Source: Calditrichota bacterium (lineage in GTDB: Bacteria; Calditrichota; Calditrichia; RBG-13-44-9; J075). Taken from it: a stretch of DNA of 21,511 bases. A program made the position numbers and the translations under genes. The notes beneath the pieces were generated by a model. The model searched no databases, had not been told where the DNA came from, and saw only the letters and a list, made by a program, of their open reading frames with translations. Location of the stretch: assembly GCA_003695285.1 (NCBI GenBank), contig RFIL01000285.1:1-21511 (forward strand), read 5' to 3'. This document shows positions 1-7,842 of the stretch, in pieces. The stretch's first letter is position 1; every line of letters begins with the position of its first letter.

Positions 1-405
1 AATTTGACAGAGACGAGGATTTACAAATTTAAAGACGCCATCCTGGATGATATACACCCCAACCAGAGAATTCTCAACCAGACTCTGATAACTTTGATCC
101 AGATAAGGTCGAAGGGTACCAACCAGTTGATATACCCCCATTAAGAATAAGGCAAAGCCTAAAGGCAGAGCCACGTAACCGACAATTTTCCCCAGCAAGG
201 GATAAATCGTCCTCAAAGCCTCCGAATTCCCCAGTGGGCTATGGTAGATGGCCCCCAGAAGGAAATTACCTGTGAATAATCCCAGCCCAAGACTGATTTT
301 AACCACACCTTTTAACGGATGGGTGCTCAGCTTTTTAACAAACAAGACAAAAAGAAACATGGAAGCGAGGATGAAAAAAATTCTTAAAATCGCCAATACA
401 AGCAT
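1..405 (-). CDS. Membrane-anchored PAS-domain sensor protein, N-terminal part (3' end off window)
   Basis: The reading frame is open from ATG 405 to the left edge, giving 135 codons without a stop. An AGGAG ribosome binding site lies about 8 nt before the ATG. The visible protein has three hydrophobic segments: residues about 2-22, about 34-56 and about 80-98. They are followed by a sequence typical of the start of a PAS domain, with NSLVGVYIIQDGVFKFVNPR at about residues 110-129. PAS domains sense small molecules or redox state and usually sit before a histidine kinase, GGDEF or similar output domain. That output domain is outside the window, so the output type cannot be stated. The gene is co-directional with ftsZ but separated from it by 569 nt, so it is probably a separate transcription unit. 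Membrane sensor with PAS is likely; the exact class is unknown. Confidence 0.75.
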   Translation of the reverse strand, partial: MLVLAILRIFFILASMFLFVLFVKKLSTHPLKGVVKISLGLGLFTGNFLLGAIYHSPLGNSEALRTIYPLLGKIVGYVALPLGFALFLMGVYQLVGTLRPYLDQSYQSLVENSLVGVYIIQDGVFKFVNPRLCQI

Positions 406-500
406 CTTCAGGCTCCTGTCACCGGGATTAACAGGTCGAATTAATTTCTATTGGAGAACAATCACATGCATATTAAGATAAATGTAAACTATATCATTAC

Positions 501-532
501 CCAGGATTCACAGGATTTCATTCAAATCCTGG
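501..532. repeat. Inverted repeat with tandem CAGGATT units
   Basis: CAGGATTT at 511-518 is the perfect reverse complement of AAATCCTG at 524-531, with a 5-nt loop. The CCAGGATT at 501-508 can alternatively pair with AATCCTGG at 525-532. The unit CAGGATT occurs twice with a 9-nt period. No T-run follows on either strand, so it is not a standard intrinsic terminator. It could be an intergenic repeat element, a regulator site or an RNA hairpin before the PAS gene. Confidence 0.6.
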
Positions 533-880
533 AGAACTGAAAAACCACAATATCACATATGAAATACCAAGAGGCCAATTCGTAATAATGTTATTTTTGA
601 GAACCGTTTATGTCCAGGGGATTATGACCCAAACGTTTTTACTTTGTGGATTACGTTCAACAAGAAAATATTATCGGATGGATTTCTATAAACCACAGGA
701 AATAAATAGATTTTGTGGCAGGACAGAATTCTCCTTCTCCGAAACACTCAGTTTTTAACGGCTTGCGCCTGATGTGAGTATCGGTCGGGAAGTTATACCT
801 TCTCATGGTTAATAATTCGGGGAATGCTAAGTAAAATCACCTGTCATATGGCTAATTTCCTCTTCCTCATCCTGGAATAA

Positions 881-916
881 GCAGGGATGCTTGTCGTTTT
901 TGACGGCTCTCCCTGC
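881..916. repeat. Interrupted inverted repeat after ftsZ
   Basis: GCAGGGA at 881-887 pairs perfectly with TCCCTGC at 910-916. Inside the loop, GTC at 893-895 can pair with GAC at 902-904 across a 5-by-5 internal loop. The structure begins 59 nt past the ftsZ stop on the transcribed (minus) strand. It is not followed by a U-run, so it would be an RNA-stabilising or processing hairpin rather than a standard terminator. Its biological role is uncertain. Confidence 0.4.
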
Positions 917-974
917 CCTCCATTACTCCCCTTTGCACAACAAATCCCTGTAGTACCAACAAACGTGTTCTGGA

Positions 975-2135
975 TTAATCCATCTGTTTCCTTAAGAATG
1001 TGGGGATATCCAGATCATCAATGTCATCATCAAACAATGTTGGTTCTTCGCCGGGAGTCGTTTTTTTGCCACTATTGTCCTGGGTTTTACGATCTCTTAA
1101 AAATGTGGGGAGATCCAGAACCCGGGAATTCATATCCACCACCTGCCCTTTAGGTTTTTCGGGGGTAGCGGTCTGTTCCATACTGAACCCGGTGGCAATC
1201 ACTGTGATAAAAATTTCATCATTCAGACTCTCATCAATCACAGCACCAAAGATGACATTGGCATCTTCTCCCGCCTCTTCATAAATAATGGAAGTGGCTT
1301 CACTAACCTCATAGAGGGAGAGATCAGTACCACCGGTGATATTCACCAGCACACCCCGTGCACCACGGATGGATACTCCCTCCAGTAAGGGGCTGGAAAT
1401 CGCTTGTTGAGCTGCCTGAACAGCTTTGCCTTCTCCATGAGCATGTCCGGTTCCCATCAAAGCATCACCCATCTCCGCCATAATGGTGCGCACATCCGCA
1501 AAATCCAGATTGACCAGACCGGGAACGGTAATTAAATCAGAGATCCCTTTGGTAGCGTGCAACAGTACTTCATCAGCTACCTTAAAAGCATCCACTAACG
1601 GAGTAGATTTATCCACCACTGCAAACAAACGTTGATTGGGAATCACAATCAGGGTATCCACCCGTTTGCGCATTTCATTTATCCCTTCCTCAGCCCGTTG
1701 CATGCGTTTCAGTCCTTCAAACGCGAAGGGTTTGGTTACGATACCCACCGTCAGGGCACCCATATCCTTGGCAATTTCCGCTACCACCGGGGCAGCTCCG
1801 GTTCCGGTTCCGCCACCCATTCCAGCAGTCACAAAAACCATATCAGCCCCGGCCAGCACTTTCTCAATTTCTTCCCGATCCTCTTCAATGGCCTGCCGAC
1901 CGATATCCGGATTAGCACCGGCTCCGAGCCCCTGCGTTAACCCCTTACCGATTTGCAAGCGGGTTTCCGCTTTGTTCATCTCCAGTGCCTGAGCATCCGT
2001 GTTCACGGCAATGAAATCTACACCGCCCAATCCGGCATTGACCATGGTGTTGATGGCATTTCCACCGGCCCCTCCAACACCGATGACTTTTAACTTGGCG
2101 CTCATCTCTGCTCGTTCGTCGAATAGAATCGCCAT
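975..2135 (-). CDS. ftsZ: Cell division protein FtsZ
   Basis: FtsZ is the tubulin-like GTPase that polymerises into the Z ring. The 386-residue product has the GTP-binding glycine loop GMGGGTGTGAAP and a T7 catalytic loop, NLDFADVRTIM. The GTPase core ends near residue 320 and is followed by a charged linker. The start chosen is ATG 2135, because AGGAGGT lies 6 nt before it. A longer frame from ATG 2162 would place that site inside the coding sequence. The C-terminus is unusual. The conserved tail peptide that binds FtsA and other partners occurs twice, as LDLPTFLR at residues 340-347 and LDIPTFLR at 375-382, and the protein ends in KQMD. ftsA lies 65 nt upstream. Length and core are ordinary for the family. 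The identification is certain. Confidence 0.98.
   Translation of the reverse strand: MAILFDERAEMSAKLKVIGVGGAGGNAINTMVNAGLGGVDFIAVNTDAQALEMNKAETRLQIGKGLTQGLGAGANPDIGRQAIEEDREEIEKVLAGADMVFVTAGMGGGTGTGAAPVVAEIAKDMGALTVGIVTKPFAFEGLKRMQRAEEGINEMRKRVDTLIVIPNQRLFAVVDKSTPLVDAFKVADEVLLHATKGISDLITVPGLVNLDFADVRTIMAEMGDALMGTGHAHGEGKAVQAAQQAISSPLLEGVSIRGARGVLVNITGGTDLSLYEVSEATSIIYEEAGEDANVIFGAVIDESLNDEIFITVIATGFSMEQTATPEKPKGQVVDMNSRVLDLPTFLRDRKTQDNSGKKTTPGEEPTLFDDDIDDLDIPTFLRKQMD
991..1119. repeat. Direct repeat within ftsZ 3' end (duplicated tail-peptide codons)
   Basis: Two 24-bp copies, at 991-1014 and 1096-1119, match at 22 of 24 positions. Each encodes LD(I/L)PTFLR in the FtsZ frame on the minus strand. 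Start-to-start spacing is 105 bp, which is 35 codons. The high nucleotide identity is consistent with a tandem segmental duplication or with gene conversion between the copies. Confidence 0.85.
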
Positions 2136-2141
2136 AACAAA

Positions 2142-2148
2142 ACCTCCT
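2142..2148 (-). promoter_or_regulatory. Ribosome binding site that sets the ftsZ start
   Basis: The minus strand reads AGGAGGT, a near-perfect match to the anti-Shine-Dalgarno complement. It ends 6 nt before ATG 2135. It supports that codon over the in-frame ATG at 2162. Confidence 0.85.
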
Positions 2149-2200
2149 GTCTTGGTTGTCAATTACTTATGGTGTAACAAAAAAACTGCTTTCTGTTTAA

Positions 2201-3436
2201 TTAAAAAAACTTCTTAAAAATGTGTTTAAAACTACCCATCACATCTTCCCAGAGATTCCCATTGGTATTTTCCCTTGGGAACCGGCTTTCTTCATGATAA
2301 CGGAGACCATAAAGGCATAAGCCAACTGCGGTGCTATAGATGGGACTGCTCACGGAATTGGAGAGCCCGCCCAGGTCTCTTGGAACACCCAATCTTACCG
2401 GCATTCCCCACAGTCGTTCTGCCAGTGCCGCGGTACCATGTAACAGGGCTCCTCCACCGGTCACAACCGCTCCGGCCGCCATTAAATCCAGTAAATCCGA
2501 TTTTTCCATTTTCTGATATACCAGCGTTAAAATCTCTTCCATCCTGGGCGCAATAATATCCACTAACAAAGACTTGGAAATCGTATGGGGGGGGCGTCCT
2601 CCCACACTCGGGACCATGATGGTATCGGTCTCCTTAATCCCATCCCGGATGGTGGTGCCATGTTTAATTTTAATCTGTTCCGCCTGTTCGGGGGGTGTAC
2701 GTAAACCAATGGCAATATCATTGGTGACATGTTGTCCACCCAGGGCTACCACAGATGTGTGGTGAATGTGGCCATCAAAAAACATGGCAATATCGGAGGT
2801 ACCTCCCCCGAGATCGACCAGAGCCACACCCAGAGAGCGCTCATCATCATCAAGCACCGCCAGGCTACTGGCCAGAGGCTCCAGGATTATCTCCTCCACG
2901 CTGTAACCGGCACGCTGAACGCTGCGCACGATATTCTGAGCGGAAGTGATGGCCGCAGTTACGACATGAACCTCCACCTCGAGACGAACCCCACACATAC
3001 CAACCGGATCCCGAATGCCATCCTGATCGTCTACAATAAATTCCTGGGGGATGACATGAATAATCTCCCGATCAATGGGGATGGCCATCGCTTTGGCAGC
3101 ACTGATGGCTCGCTCCACATCTTCCGGAGTAATTTCATGGTCATCCCGGGATACACCAACCATCCCTTTGCTGTTCAAACTACGGATGTGGTCGCCGGCG
3201 ATTCCAACAAAGACAGAATCCACTTCCACTCCAGCCATTCTCTGCGCTTCATCCATGGCCGTCTGGATGGCACCGACTGTCTTATCAATATTGACCACCA
3301 CACCTTTTCGTAACCCATGGGATGGGGAACTCCCCACCCCCACCACATTCAGCTTGCCATCAGGTTCTTCCTTTACGATGACGGCACACACCTTTGTGGT
3401 TCCCAGGTCTAAACCGGTGATTAATCTGCCTTCCAT
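2201..3436 (-). CDS. ftsA: Cell division protein FtsA
   Basis: FtsA is the actin-like ATPase that tethers FtsZ filaments to the membrane and recruits later division proteins. The 411-residue protein has the phosphate-1 motif GLDLGTTKVCAVIV (residues 8-21). The inserted 1C subdomain spans roughly residues 82-160. Phosphate-2 is LVDLGGGTSDIAMF (206-219) and the adenosine motif is VTGGGALLHG (325-334). The end, GSFKHIFKKFF, forms a short basic amphipathic helix, as expected for the membrane-targeting sequence. The ATG has a GGCAGGAG ribosome site about 8 nt upstream. It lies between ftsQ (61-nt gap) and ftsZ (65-nt gap), the classic order. Length is typical and no key motif is missing. Confidence 0.97.
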   Translation of the reverse strand: MEGRLITGLDLGTTKVCAVIVKEEPDGKLNVVGVGSSPSHGLRKGVVVNIDKTVGAIQTAMDEAQRMAGVEVDSVFVGIAGDHIRSLNSKGMVGVSRDDHEITPEDVERAISAAKAMAIPIDREIIHVIPQEFIVDDQDGIRDPVGMCGVRLEVEVHVVTAAITSAQNIVRSVQRAGYSVEEIILEPLASSLAVLDDDERSLGVALVDLGGGTSDIAMFFDGHIHHTSVVALGGQHVTNDIAIGLRTPPEQAEQIKIKHGTTIRDGIKETDTIMVPSVGGRPPHTISKSLLVDIIAPRMEEILTLVYQKMEKSDLLDLMAAGAVVTGGGALLHGTAALAERLWGMPVRLGVPRDLGGLSNSVSSPIYSTAVGLCLYGLRYHEESRFPRENTNGNLWEDVMGSFKHIFKKFF

Positions 3437-3497
3437 TCTAATACTCCTGCCCCAACAGGGCTGTTTAATTTGTAAACCTTATTGCTTCAAATACTCA

Positions 3498-4271
3498 TTA
3501 ACTTCGTTTTTGTAAAATAATGCGCCGTTGAAACCTCAGGTCAATGCGTTTAATCTTATCCAGACGATTCACAACATCCGGTCTGTTCAACAACTGGCTT
3601 AGATAGTAAAGTCGTTCATAATGATGAGATTTTCCAAGATACACCTTGCCCCCTCCCTTTACCAGGTAAAGCTCCGGAGAGCCATCATTGTTCAGATGGA
3701 TTTCGGAAATAAACGAAAACAGGGAATTATCCACTTCTTCAATTTTTCTTTTCAATCCCAGAACACTCATCAAGGGAGACATATCTTTTTCCAGGGATTT
3801 TTTTGATATTCCAGTGATAATCGGGATATCTCCCATGGGCATGTCCGGTAATTTTTTCAGAATTAATCCACTCTCATCGACCATGTATATCACTCGATCC
3901 ACCAGATACAAGACGGGTTCACGTTCTTCAATGGACAGAAGAAGCGTGGTTGGAAAAGCTCTGGTGATGCTGACTCCCTTGATGTAAGGGTTATTCAGAA
4001 TTCGCTCGGAGATTTCTTTTGGATCAATATCATACAATGTTTGCTGGGTATCGATTGCTGCCAGCGATAAAATTTCCGAATCCTTGAGATATTTATTCCC
4101 CACAATCTCGACCCGATGCACCGCAAAGAAATTGGTCTTTTGAATCAGATAAGTGCCAAACTTAAAAGTGATATATCCCAGTACGATAATTACCACCCAC
4201 CAGACCGCCAATCGCGGGGTAGGATAAAACAAAGATGGAGAAGTATTTGATGATTTGTTCCGTTTAGACAT
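3498..4271 (-). CDS. ftsQ: Cell division protein FtsQ/DivIB
   Basis: FtsQ is a bitopic inner-membrane protein that links early and late divisome proteins and controls the FtsW-FtsI synthase. The 257-residue product has a short basic cytoplasmic tail and a membrane helix at about residues 21-43. A POTRA-like domain follows at about 50-118, with RVEIVGNKYLKDSEIL at its start, and then the FtsQ beta domain. The start is ATG 4271. It overlaps the murB stop by 8 nt (ATGTCTAA) and has a GGAGA site about 9 nt upstream. The frame stays open to 4463, but that part is murB read in another frame. FtsQ sequences diverge quickly, so the call rests on topology, POTRA pattern and position between murB and ftsA. 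Confidence 0.93.
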   Translation of the reverse strand: MSKRNKSSNTSPSLFYPTPRLAVWWVVIIVLGYITFKFGTYLIQKTNFFAVHRVEIVGNKYLKDSEILSLAAIDTQQTLYDIDPKEISERILNNPYIKGVSITRAFPTTLLLSIEEREPVLYLVDRVIYMVDESGLILKKLPDMPMGDIPIITGISKKSLEKDMSPLMSVLGLKRKIEEVDNSLFSFISEIHLNNDGSPELYLVKGGGKVYLGKSHHYERLYYLSQLLNRPDVVNRLDKIKRIDLRFQRRIILQKRS

Positions 4272-5250
4272 AATCGGGTTTCTCCACACGTTTGCAGTCG
4301 GATTCCGGGAAACCAACCAGTTTGACTTCCAGTTCCAACCAGACCTGGAACTGTTGATATACTTTTTCCTGAACCAACACAATGAGTTCGTAGATGTCTC
4401 GGGCGGTGGCATTTTCCACATTGACAATAAAATTTGCATGCTTGGGAGATACCATGGCACCACCTACCCGAAGCCCCTTACAACCGGCAGCCTCAATCAA
4501 GCGCCCGGCATAATCACCCGGAGGTCGTTTGAAAACACTCCCACAGGAAGGGTATTCCAGCGGTTGTTTTTCAGCCCTTCGACGCAGATAATCCTCCCGG
4601 GCTTCCTTCAGACGTCGGGGATCCCCCGGCTCCACGATCAACCAACATCCGAGCAGGATTTTATTTACCAATCCATCCGCTCTGCGATAGCCAAATTGAG
4701 CCTCTTCATTATGGATCTGTACTCGTTGCCCTTTTTCGTTTAAAGCATCGATTCTTAATACTCGATCCCCTATCTCTCCGACAAAGGCACCGGCATTCAT
4801 CCGAAGCGCTCCCCCCACAGTTCCTGGAATTCCGGAGAGATAATCCAATCCCGCCAGACCGTGATTTTCACAATATTCCACAAGTTCCTGAACAGTGCAG
4901 CCACTCCCAACATAGAGAAGATTCCCCTCATGAAACAACTGATGGCAGCATCGCTCCAGGGTAATCACGACTCCCCGGAATCCATCATCATGAACCAGGA
5001 TATTGGCTCCTTTTCCCAGAACGTAGAAAGGCACTTTGTGATGCAGGCACAATCTGACCACCTGTTCCAGATCATCAATACTCGTCGGTTTAAAAAAGGC
5101 ATCTGCGGGTCCTCCAACCTGATAACTGGTATGAGGAGCCAGTGGCTCGTTTAACCAGCAATCCTCAGGATATTCTTCCTTTATTTGCCTGACCACTGTT
5201 TTTATTTGCCTGTTTTCCATTGTCATTGTTTGTAATTCGAGTTCAATCAT
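4264..5250 (-). CDS. murB: UDP-N-acetylenolpyruvoylglucosamine reductase MurB
   Basis: MurB reduces UDP-GlcNAc-enolpyruvate to UDP-MurNAc with FAD and NADPH in the cytoplasm. The 328-residue protein shows the FAD-binding stretches GKGANILVHDDGF (79-91) and SGIPGTVGGALRMNAGAF (139-156). It also has the proton-donor motif PSCGSVFKRP with Ser238, and VGGAMVSPKHANFIVN (262-277). GSVF and the absence of the type I insertion place it in the short type II class. The usual YRxS stretch reads YRRAD (188-192), keeping the Arg. The start is uncertain: ATGs at 5250, 5226 and 5220 all lack a good ribosome site. It follows murC after 54 nt and overlaps ftsQ by 8 nt, so ftsQ translation is probably coupled to it. 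No ddl lies between them. Confidence 0.96.
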   Translation of the reverse strand: MIELELQTMTMENRQIKTVVRQIKEEYPEDCWLNEPLAPHTSYQVGGPADAFFKPTSIDDLEQVVRLCLHHKVPFYVLGKGANILVHDDGFRGVVITLERCCHQLFHEGNLLYVGSGCTVQELVEYCENHGLAGLDYLSGIPGTVGGALRMNAGAFVGEIGDRVLRIDALNEKGQRVQIHNEEAQFGYRRADGLVNKILLGCWLIVEPGDPRRLKEAREDYLRRRAEKQPLEYPSCGSVFKRPPGDYAGRLIEAAGCKGLRVGGAMVSPKHANFIVNVENATARDIYELIVLVQEKVYQQFQVWLELEVKLVGFPESDCKRVEKPDYV

Positions 5251-5304
5251 ATAGAAATAATTTGGCTATTCATTCAAAGTTTTCTCTTCACTGAATGCAC
5301 CACT

Positions 5305-6684
5305 TTAATGGGCTGAGAGCCTCTTGACCAGTTCATCAGAGACTTTCCAGATATCCCCTGCGCCAATAGTAATGACCATATCTCCGGCTTGAATGTGGGG
5401 TAAAATGTTCTCCACTAATCGGGTTTTATCAGGAAAATAAAATACCTTTTTATGCCCCATCGCCGTTGCTGTATCAGTGATCAATTTTCCACTCACTCCC
5501 TCAATGGGTTTTTCTCTTGCCGGATACACATCACAGGCAATAAACACATCCGCATGGAAGAAAGCTCTGGCGAATTCTTTGTAGAAATCACGGGTTCTGG
5601 AATATAAGTGGGGCTGAAAAACCGCTACAATTCGTCGCTCCGGCCATCCAGCTTTAGCTGCCCTTAATGTCGCTTCAATTTCGGTGGGGTGATGGCCATA
5701 GTCGTCTACGACCATGATTTCGCTGATGAGCCCTTTAATTTCAAACCGACGATTAATTCCGGAGAACTCCTGTAATGCTTTCCGGATGGCTCCGAAGGGT
5801 ACTTCCAGTTCTAATCCCACCGCCACCGCCGCCAGTGAATTCTGGATGTTGTGCCTACCCGGAAGCCGCAGCTCAATTCTCCCCAATGGCTGGGAATGAA
5901 GATAAACATCAAAACTGCTCCCAATTTCTTTAAATTCCGGATTCCTGGCTTGAACATCAGCCTGGGTACTAAATCCATAGGTTACCACACTTCTTTTAAA
6001 ACGTGGTAGTATTTCCTGAACTCCTTCGTTGTCCAGACAGGCAACGACCTTTCCATAAAACGGTACTTTATTGGCAAAAGTCACAAATGCATTTCGCAGG
6101 TCTTCCAGATCTTGATAGCAATCCAGATGGTCCGCATCCACATTTGTGATAACGGCAATGGAGGGAATCATTGATAAGAAGCTACGATCAAATTCATCAG
6201 CTTCAGCCACCATAAACTCACTGGTACCCAGTTTGGCATTGGTGTTTAAAGAACGAACTTTCCCACCCACTATGAGAGTGGGATCTAAACCACCTTCTGT
6301 TAACACGGCTCCGATTAAAGAGGTAGTGGTTGTTTTACCATGAGTTCCGGCGATGGCGATCCCCTGTTTCAACCGCATTAATTCGCCCAGCATTTCCGCA
6401 CGTTTAATCACCGGGATTTTCCGCTGCACGGCTGCCTGAACTTCCACATTCTCCGTGGTGACGGCGGATGAATAAATCACAACATCCGCATCCTCTACAT
6501 GTTCTGCCCGGTGCCCCTGATAGATTCTGGCACCCATCCCTTGCAGTGCTGCAGTTATGTCTGTAGACTGGAGGTCCGAACCACTCACCTCATAACCGAG
6601 ATTTAACAAGACCTCAGCAATACCACTCATCCCGATACCGCCAATTCCAACAAAGTGAATTTTTTTAATTTTTCCGAATCGCAT
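5305..6684 (-). CDS. murC: UDP-N-acetylmuramate--L-alanine ligase MurC
   Basis: MurC adds L-alanine to UDP-MurNAc using ATP, the first step in building the stem peptide. The 459-residue protein begins with the Rossmann motif HFVGIGGIGMSGIAEVL (residues 10-26). It has the ATP-binding loop AGTHGKTTTT (112-121), the metal-site region EADEFDRSFL, and NVDADHLDCY. Further on it has the MurC-type GRHNIQN and VVDDYGHHPTEI motifs. Length is normal. ATG 6684 is preceded by TAGGTGA, which includes the murG stop codon, and the gap to murG is only 10 nt. The tight spacing points to translational coupling with murG. All catalytic motifs are present. Confidence 0.98.
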   Translation of the reverse strand: MRFGKIKKIHFVGIGGIGMSGIAEVLLNLGYEVSGSDLQSTDITAALQGMGARIYQGHRAEHVEDADVVIYSSAVTTENVEVQAAVQRKIPVIKRAEMLGELMRLKQGIAIAGTHGKTTTTSLIGAVLTEGGLDPTLIVGGKVRSLNTNAKLGTSEFMVAEADEFDRSFLSMIPSIAVITNVDADHLDCYQDLEDLRNAFVTFANKVPFYGKVVACLDNEGVQEILPRFKRSVVTYGFSTQADVQARNPEFKEIGSSFDVYLHSQPLGRIELRLPGRHNIQNSLAAVAVGLELEVPFGAIRKALQEFSGINRRFEIKGLISEIMVVDDYGHHPTEIEATLRAAKAGWPERRIVAVFQPHLYSRTRDFYKEFARAFFHADVFIACDVYPAREKPIEGVSGKLITDTATAMGHKKVFYFPDKTRLVENILPHIQAGDMVITIGAGDIWKVSDELVKRLSAH

Positions 6685-6694
6685 GCACGTTCAC

Positions 6695-7834
6695 CTAATG
6701 TTCCACAACCACACGGTTATTTTCATTTTGTATAAGATTTAAAATCTCCTCAGCAATCAGACCACTGGCATTGGGTCTAGCAAATTTTTCCCAGGCACTT
6801 GACTGTTCTGCCCGAATTCTTTCATCCTCAAACAATTTAAATAATGCATCTTTTAATGATTTTTCCCAATCACCCTTCTGTTCTATCATAAAAGCCGCTC
6901 CTCCCTTCATTATCTCGCGTGCATTCTCTACTTGATGATTCCCTGCTGAGTATGGATAGGGTATGAGTATTGTCGGTTTCGCCACAATTGCCAGTTCCGC
7001 CAGAGTGGTGGCTCCCGCCCGACAGAGAATCACATCTGCAATCGTGTAAGCTTCACTCATATCCTCGATATAAGGCACTAATTTTATGTATTCATGACCT
7101 TCACCCAATTGCTGCCTCACAGATTCAAATTCCCCTCTCCCCGTTTGCCATAAAACCTGTATGGGAAGGGCTGTGACCAGTGAAGGATAAATATTCAACA
7201 TTGCCTGATTAATAGCTCTGGCGCCCTGACTTCCTCCAAAAATCAACAGGGTAAGTCGCTCACTGCTCAATCCCCACTTTTTCAATAAAGCTTCTCGATC
7301 ATTCCGTTGTAATCCCTTCCGAACCGGATTACCGGTAAATACAATTTTGTCTTCCATACCGCGGAAATATTTCCGCGCAGATTCAAATCCCAGACAGATT
7401 CTCCTGGCATAGCGTCCCAGGATTCGAGAGGTTACTCCTGGATAGGCATCGGCATCAAAAATCAGCACGGGAACACCTCTTTGAGCGGCAACATAGAGAA
7501 TGGGGCCACTCACATAACCACCAGTGCCCAAAGCCACATCCGGTTGAAACCTGCGAATAATTCTCATGCTTTGCATCAGTCCAATCAGGAGTTTAACAGG
7601 GAAGAGAAGATTCTTGAGCGTAAAACTCCTTGCAAAGCCGGAAACGATGATTGTTTCCATGGCTATCCCTTTTTCCGGAACAATTCGGGTTTCGATCCCG
7701 TGTTTACCTCCAACATACAAAAAGTCAAACTCCCCATGTTTTTTTAATTCTTCCAGAATAGCTAACGCCGGATAAATGTGTCCCCCGGTTCCACCCCCGG
7801 TAATCAAGACCCGTTTAACCCTTTTCTCTGACAT
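6695..7834 (-). CDS. murG: MurG glycosyltransferase (lipid II synthase)
   Basis: MurG transfers GlcNAc from UDP-GlcNAc to lipid I at the inner face of the membrane, giving lipid II. The 379-residue GT-B protein has the first glycine loop TGGGTGGHIYPA (12-23), GTGGYVSGP (103-111), GNPVR (168-172) and FGGSQGAR (199-206). The donor-site motifs CRAGATTLAEL (271-281) and AGNHQVENA (297-305) are also present. The motif usually written HEQN, near residues 126-129, reads FDAD here, so its usual His and Glu and the final Asn are replaced. The rest of the fold is intact, so the enzyme is probably active. The last codons of ftsW (AGAAGG) serve as its ribosome site, and the gap is 8 nt. The identification is secure. 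Confidence 0.97.
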   Translation of the reverse strand: MSEKRVKRVLITGGGTGGHIYPALAILEELKKHGEFDFLYVGGKHGIETRIVPEKGIAMETIIVSGFARSFTLKNLLFPVKLLIGLMQSMRIIRRFQPDVALGTGGYVSGPILYVAAQRGVPVLIFDADAYPGVTSRILGRYARRICLGFESARKYFRGMEDKIVFTGNPVRKGLQRNDREALLKKWGLSSERLTLLIFGGSQGARAINQAMLNIYPSLVTALPIQVLWQTGRGEFESVRQQLGEGHEYIKLVPYIEDMSEAYTIADVILCRAGATTLAELAIVAKPTILIPYPYSAGNHQVENAREIMKGGAAFMIEQKGDWEKSLKDALFKLFEDERIRAEQSSAWEKFARPNASGLIAEEILNLIQNENNRVVVEH

Positions 7835-7842
7835 ACGTGTTG

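Larger units (their letters stand above)
406..974. other. Intergenic region downstream of ftsZ, no convincing gene
   Basis: This 569-nt stretch lies between the ftsZ stop and the PAS sensor start. It is richer in A and T than the flanking genes. No open frame in it shows recognisable protein features. It holds two inverted repeats (described separately) and no clear U-tailed terminator for the dcw operon. An 18-codon frame at 867-923 (minus) has a GGGGAG-like site 4 nt before its ATG, but I cannot support it as a gene. I see no tRNA or recognisable riboswitch. The promoter of the PAS gene must lie here, but no strong -35/-10 pair stands out. Confidence 0.6.

Noticed and set aside
867..923. 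18-codon frame after ftsZ
   Set aside because: Despite a purine-rich site before its ATG, it is too short and lacks any recognisable similarity, so it is not listed as a gene.
2136..2162. Longer ftsZ start at ATG 2162
   Set aside because: It would put the AGGAGGT ribosome site inside the coding sequence and add nine residues not typical of FtsZ.
2729..3313. 194-codon plus-strand frame antisense to ftsA
   Set aside because: It lies wholly inside ftsA, has no recognisable domain, and reads as a shadow of the ftsA codon pattern.
4272..4463. Longer ftsQ start inside murB
   Set aside because: The extra 64 residues (many Trp and Pro, no FtsQ-like pattern) are murB read in another frame; ATG 4271 has a ribosome site and the ATGTCTAA junction.
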